From assembly GCF_963082655.1 (NCBI RefSeq), contig NC_081553.1:208200435-208264434 (forward strand): a DNA stretch of 64,000 nt, read 5' to 3'. Below the pieces are notes generated by a model, which made no database searches, had not been told where the DNA came from, and saw only the letters and a list, made by a program, of their open reading frames with translations. This document shows, piece by piece, positions 59,525-64,000 of this stretch; positions within the stretch are counted from its first letter, which is position 1, and each line of letters starts with the position of its first letter. The translations under genes and the position numbers were made by a program. The stretch is from Stomoxys calcitrans. Its lineage: Eukaryota; Arthropoda; Insecta; Diptera; Muscidae.

Positions 59525-59800
59525 AGATGCAAATTCCCCCATGAACATTCCATGGAACAACGGTCCGAGCTTAATACAATAATATGAGACTTCGTTTTTA
59601 TTGTCGATTCCGAAGGGATTGCCGCAGAGCGACACCAAGACTGAGGTTAATACTAGACCAAGGTAAATACCTCACAAGTTCGAAGGCATAACCATCTCTG
59701 AAAATTTGAAAATTATTTCTGATGTTCTCGCTGGGATTTAACCCCAGGCGTTCAACGTCAAAGGCAGACATGCTAACCTCGACGACGTTACGGTGGCCCC
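59525..59800 (-). repeat. tRNA-derived SINE
   Basis: Body 'gaacattccatggaacaacgg' and 'ttgccgcagagcgacacc', then the head 'cgctgggatttaaccccaggcgttcaacgtcaaaggcagacatgctaacctc'. Bases 59120-59525 hold nothing recognised. Confidence 0.75.
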
Positions 59801-59809
59801 GTTACGAAA

Positions 59810-60955
59810 ACTTAGACCTGCCAAAAATATGGGAATGCCAATTATTGATTTCAAAAACAAGCAAATTAAAAAACTAAAGAATTTGTTAAAAAAAAGGTCT
59901 GTACCTATTTTCATTAATTAATTAAAAACAGTATATTTTGCCTTCTAACTATTTGTAGACAAGAACCCACAAATCATAAATTCGGTATTTAATATATGCA
60001 TATGTATTTCTGTACTTCTTATTTTATTCATATGAAGTAACCTCCCAACTCTAACTGTAATGGTGCCCTTTTTTATTTGCCACCTTAAAATCAATGGGAA
60101 TAGGTGGTAGTTAAAAATGCATATGGTCACCTTAAACATATTTTTCCCGCCGTTGCGATGCGCAAAGAAGAAACACTCCAACTATAAAAACAACAACGCA
60201 TACATATATACAACTGAGCCACAACGACTCACATTCACGATAATGAGACAACCAACCCGTCGGCCGCATGAAAAATACACAAAAAGTAGTGTACAACAAA
60301 GCAATATGGCCCACAAACTGTCAAGCAATCTCATGTACCGAAAGTAAATTACTTTGCCGAGTGTAGGGTGTTGAACAAAAGCAAAATTAAAGCAAAACCC
60401 TCAAGTGGACGGAATCGGAATGCACAATAGTACTATAAATATTTACCTTTGTAATAATGGGTATATATTTCCAAAATTAATCCGCCAACATGGGATACAC
60501 TCCAGGAACAAACCCTTATGCGAGTGATGTAGTGTTTTTCAGAAGTACAGCAACGCACAGTGGAACCCAGCAATTGGAAAAGTCTATGCCGAAAAAAAGC
60601 CTTCCCCAATGTATACTTTTTAGCATCCAACGATCTTCAAATATCAACAAATTATTTTTGCAATATTCTCTTGCAGGTTTTCACTAATTTCTTTGTAAAT
60701 TTATATGTTTTAACATTTATTTAAATCGTTTTATCGGTCGTCGGTCGTCTGTTGTTCTTCTTCTTTCAATGTGGTGAACTGTAGTGCTTGTAGTGTATTC
60801 GTAAGAGCAATCACAATCACTTTATTCTTTACACTTTTCAACCACTTGCATTATCGTAATTCACATAAATTCTTGTTTTTAACACTAAATTAACTTGGCG
60901 TATTGATTTGCGAAATAAATTATAGTAATTTACCCCCTAAAATTGTAAAATGTAC
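59810..60955. other. intergenic between woc and l(3)mbt, no gene seen
   Basis: Open frames here are short and lack family signatures. No repeat landmark was recognised. It could include 5' UTR or introns of unseen transcripts. Confidence 0.35.
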
Positions 60956-60980
60956 TTGAGGGAACGCTCGCTCACTCATT

Positions 60981-61150
60981 AAATAGGCACATTTACAAAT
61001 ACAAATACTCGAATACTCGTTTGTGTGAATACGTCACGTTACGACGTTACGTATTCGTCATAAATAGGAACATTTATGAATACAAATACTCGTTTGTGTG
61101 AATACGTTACGTTGCGTATTCGTTTGTGTGAATGCAATGTTAAAGGCATC
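60981..61150. repeat. ~81-bp tandem repeat rich in ACGT and GAATAC
   Basis: 'aaatagg-acattta-aaatacaaatactcg' occurs at 60981 and 61062, each followed by 'tttgtgtgaatacgt-acgtt'. 'tttgtgtgaat' appears three times. TACGTA/ACGT palindromes are dense (tcacgttacgacgttacgta). Confidence 0.65.
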
Positions 61151-61431
61151 GTTGTGTTTCCAAGTACCATTTTTGTACCATCGTTGTATTTAAATGTACC
61201 AATTTGTCATATTTCATCAATGTATGTTTATATATAACAAAAGAAAGCAAATAAAAATAGGCAGTGTCTCAAAAATTCTTAGACATAATATTGTGCGAAA
61301 TTTTTAAGATTTGAAGAGGAAATATTGGAAAATTAAATAATAATTTTTTTTATTTTATAAGACTTAAGTACTGAATTTTACATAAATGTAATTGTTGCCT
61401 TATGCTCTATCTCTTTTCAGCTAGAAAAAAA

Positions 61432-61454
61432 ATCGATAACGATTAGTTATCGAT
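61432..61454. promoter_or_regulatory. inverted pair of ATCGATAAC (DRE-like) sites
   Basis: ATCGATAAC-GATTA-GTTATCGAT forms a perfect 9-bp inverted repeat with a 5-base spacer. It contains two DRE-type cores. It lies 1.3 kb downstream of the l(3)mbt stop; target gene unknown. Confidence 0.3.
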
Positions 61455-61559
61455 AACGGTATGAATGACATGTACGGTGAAAGGGGGTGATGTTTTTACC
61501 CCACCGCTTTCCACTCTCATCGACAAACTGGAACAAGTAATGAACTAGAGAGCAGGAGA

Positions 61560-62025
61560 GCAGTTGTTGTTGTTGTAGCAGTGTGTTGTACACTGAGGCG
61601 ACAGCCCTTGCCGATGGATAACTCCATCGGGTCACTCCAGTACGTATAACCGTCTGCCATGGGATTGAGCAGGAGAGCAGTGTCATGCTACTGCGGTCCC
61701 CTGGACCACATCGCTTAGATATGACAACCAAAATATTCGTGTATCGAAAGGTTAAATGCGCCAATAACCTTGTCATATCAACCATCATAGGCACCCAGTA
61801 TTTATGCAAGTGCCGGTGCCGCCCGGCCTCTCACTGTGACTATTCACTCGATACAGGTATGCCGGTGATTATCCATAAGTGGAGCATCCCACAGTCTGCA
61901 ACCTGTGGACGCCACCGGCAGCACCCAGCTGAGCTTCTCGTAATGACGATGAACACCACACTAATAGGAGCTGAGAGTTCCAACCCGTGAGGTGCTCATA
62001 GTCATCCCGGGCCGGGTATATGGGT
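61560..62025 (-). repeat. family B 3' end followed by family A, both reversed
   Basis: 61563-61672: 'gttgttgttgttgtagcagtgtgttgtacactgaggcg' to 'ccatgggattg' (family B). 61685-62020: 'ataggcacccagtat', 'caacctgtggacgcc', 'gagctgagagttccaacccgtgaggtgctcat', 'cccgggccggg' (family A, body and 5' end). The second lacks the hairpin-to-tail portion. Confidence 0.7.
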
Positions 62026-62029
62026 CTCT

Positions 62030-62779
62030 GGTTCATTACAAGAAGGCGATCCTGGAGTTGCAAATCTACTCATGTTCATTCATTGTTTGTTTCAACGTAG
62101 ACTATCCAAATTTGTGGTCTGTCAACACGAATGTTTCCATAATTTATATCCAAACTTAGTGATATCTCTTCACAGAGAAGTTTCAATCAAATGATTCTCT
62201 TTCAAAAATCCATAAATAATGTTGGCGCAATACTATGGCAATTCACCGTACTAAATGTACATACAAGCTGTTTAATTGGGGTGGTCAATTTAATCTTAGA
62301 AACCCCAAAATAATTTCGAATTAAATTCTAATGACTTATGGAAACGATTTTTTATTTATATTTATTTATACGTATGTACATGTATGTACCTTACTAACAT
62401 AGGTATAAGTATTTACAGTGGATATTATTCTTATTCAGAATATTTTGCAGAATATTTGCAATGTTTTCGAAAACATTAAAAATATTACAGGTTATAACTG
62501 TAAGAGGGGGCTGGTACTTAAAAACTATAAAAATATGATAATTGTTTAACAAACTACAGTAAGAGTTTCTGTAAAAACTAGTTTTTGTTATGAGTAAATC
62601 AATTATGGGAAGAACTATGCGATAATAACGATTGAACCAAACAATCGAGTAAAGAGTTAGTGATAGGAGAGTTATTAAATGTATTAACAAGGAAGAATAT
62701 GGCCACATAAGAAAGACTGGACCCTAACTAAAGAACACATAACACGACTTGCCTATCAATCGGTCTACCATGCTATGCT
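62030..62779. other. l(3)mbt 3' flank
   Basis: AT-rich, no recognised repeat or gene. The proximal part is presumably l(3)mbt 3' UTR. Confidence 0.35.
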
Positions 62780-64000
62780 TTATTTCGGAGGAACTTTCCG
62801 ATAGGCTACATTAAATTTTGTGACAGCCAAAGTTCGCAACTGCAGTATGCATGAATACAATTTAACCGCGTGTCCCAATTTTACGTTTAATCGCTCAGTG
62901 AGATCACATTGTTGTAAAAGCAAAAATGCTTCGCCGTCAATGTCTTCCTGTGCGAATAATGCCGCCGTTGGAGGGCAATTTAAATAGAGGTCCACGAAGA
63001 CACCAACTTCAGAGACAGACCATAAAAGGGGATTGCGTTTGATTTTCGCGGTATCCAATGTGAAATTCTTTTGCCACAAAGTGTAAGCTTGTTGCAGTCG
63101 TGGTCCATAGTCACATAAAAATTCTTTGACAATATCTATGTTAACGTCTAAAGAGGGCTCCTCATCGATTCTCTTGATTTCTAACTTATTATGCTTCGTT
63201 TCTTTTGATTCCTCCCTTTTTACTGTTCCCATAGACATACTTATTGACTCCTTAAAAGTGTCAGTTTTATCCTGATGCATGAGTACATTACGAGTTTTGA
63301 TATTATCCAGTATTTGCAGGCGCTCCGAAACTTGGTGATCACTTAAACGTTGGCTGTTGTGGGGCACATTATTTATCTTATATAGCCTGGGTAGTGTTCG
63401 TACAATGTCATCGTAGCCTACTCTGGGCGGTTTCTCAACCACAAGACGCCAATTTTCTGGAACATACGGACAACAATCACGATTGGCATGAACAGCCATA
63501 AAGGATTTCTTGGCATTTCCAATGCCCCGGCAACCTGGGGTGGGACAAGGCATTTTCTGTTTACCCATTTGGAAACCAGGTGGAGGTTCCAAGTCATGAC
63601 CAGTGGCATCACACCAACCTATGGGATGCAAATCTGGGCTATCATCCTCCAACCAAAAGCAGTAATCATTAGGCCATCCATCTAGATGTAGTTTGACGCG
63701 ATGCCCCTTATGCGATACCACTGTAGCTGGTCTTATCAAAGAAGAATTACGCGGATCCACTACCTCCAATTTCATATTTGGTTTAAAATGTATGGGTTCC
63801 CTTGGCACAAACAATTCTTCGCTAGCTATGATACCTTTTCCTTGACTTTTTATATAGTTTTTCCAACTAAAAGCCGAATTTTCACAATCCGGTGGCACAA
63901 CCAATTGATGGCGACCCTCATGCCAACCGCAAGGATGAATGTACGGAGAATTTATATCAACAATTATGTCATAACAATCATCCCAGCCATCAAAATGGAT
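62780..64000 (-). CDS. l(3)mbt: L(3)mbt, MBT-repeat chromatin protein, C-terminal half (partial)
   Basis: Nuclear tumour suppressor that binds methylated histone lysines and belongs to the Myb-MuvB/dREAM and LINT repressor complexes. The frame is open for 406 residues from the window edge to the stop at 62780, without an intron. The end of one MBT repeat is visible ('IHFDGWDDCYD', 'DINSPYIHPCGWHEG'), then a whole repeat ('FKPNMKLEVVDPRNSSLI' … 'HLDGWPNDYCFWLEDDSPDL', 'HPIGWCDATGHDLEPP'). A C2HC (MYT1-type) finger follows (CPTPGCRGIGNAKKSF, then H and CCPYVPEN). After a charged linker comes a C-terminal SAM domain ('NPLLWSVSEVGVFV', 'ALFAQEDIDGEAFLLL', 'LGHAVKLYSCILQLR'). The N-terminal part with the first MBT repeat(s) lies beyond 64000. 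From memory it is also a neighbour of woc in Drosophila. Confidence 0.95.
   Translation of the reverse strand: MHFDGWDDCYDIIVDINSPYIHPCGWHEGRHQLVVPPDCENSAFSWKNYIKSQGKGIIASEELFVPREPIHFKPNMKLEVVDPRNSSLIRPATVVSHKGHRVKLHLDGWPNDYCFWLEDDSPDLHPIGWCDATGHDLEPPPGFQMGKQKMPCPTPGCRGIGNAKKSFMAVHANRDCCPYVPENWRLVVEKPPRVGYDDIVRTLPRLYKINNVPHNSQRLSDHQVSERLQILDNIKTRNVLMHQDKTDTFKESISMSMGTVKREESKETKHNKLEIKRIDEEPSLDVNIDIVKEFLCDYGPRLQQAYTLWQKNFTLDTAKIKRNPLLWSVSEVGVFVDLYLNCPPTAALFAQEDIDGEAFLLLQQCDLTERLNVKLGHAVKLYSCILQLRTLAVTKFNVAYRKVPPK

Overview
The window reads as nuclear DNA of a higher (calyptrate, probably muscid) fly. All recognised genes are spliced with GT-AG introns and their products are closest to Drosophila proteins. 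About half of the window is transposon and short-retroposon debris. The species cannot be fixed from sequence alone; Stomoxys, Musca and relatives fit the repeat style. No bacterial, viral or CRISPR feature was seen.

Gene layout, left to right: (1) a tubulin tyrosine ligase-like glutamylase, minus strand, 574-2314, lacking its first exon(s); (2) a small unrecognised ORF, minus, 5806-6240; (3) pelle (IRAK-type Toll-pathway kinase), minus, four exons, 10246-17128; (4) unc-50, plus, four exons, 18509-19505; (5) mRpL19, minus, three exons, 19726-20768, tail-to-tail with unc-50; (6) TfIIA-L, the TFIIA alpha/beta precursor, plus, 23792-38267, with a 9-nt microexon and no visible AUG in its first coding exon; (7) without children (woc), a MYM zinc-finger protein, minus, eleven exons, 43184-55800; (8) the C-terminal half of l(3)mbt, minus, 62780 to the window edge. 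From memory pll, woc, l(3)mbt and TfIIA-L lie close together on Drosophila 3R (97F-98B), so this looks like a conserved Muller element E block expanded by repeats. TfIIA-L, Woc and L(3)mbt are nuclear regulators, Pelle acts in cytoplasmic Toll signalling, UNC-50 is an ER/Golgi membrane protein and mRpL19 is mitochondrial. I see no sign of joint regulation.

Repeats: a nearly intact copia LTR retrotransposon (26579-30830, identical LTRs, AACGA target duplication, one frame break) lies inside a tandem-repeat element, itself inside TfIIA-L intron 1. There are many 5'-truncated LINE remnants of the Jockey, R1/LOA-like and I-like types. At least two short retroposon families end in (CTA)CAACAACAAC; one 350-bp copy of family A has a 14-bp target duplication. 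A tRNA-derived SINE occurs about ten times. A family with ~155-bp internal tandem repeats and a palindromic end (family D) occurs several times. Also present are a mariner-type MITE (TA duplication), a 344-bp MITE with 8-bp duplication and CATG ends, an AT-rich inverted-repeat element, and a ~240-bp promoter-proximal repeat (family E).

No convincing new multi-gene system was found. The best leads are the TfIIA-L start-codon and microexon anatomy, the copia AUG that lies inside its primer-binding site, the 350-bp hairpin retroposon, and the CATG-ended MITE.
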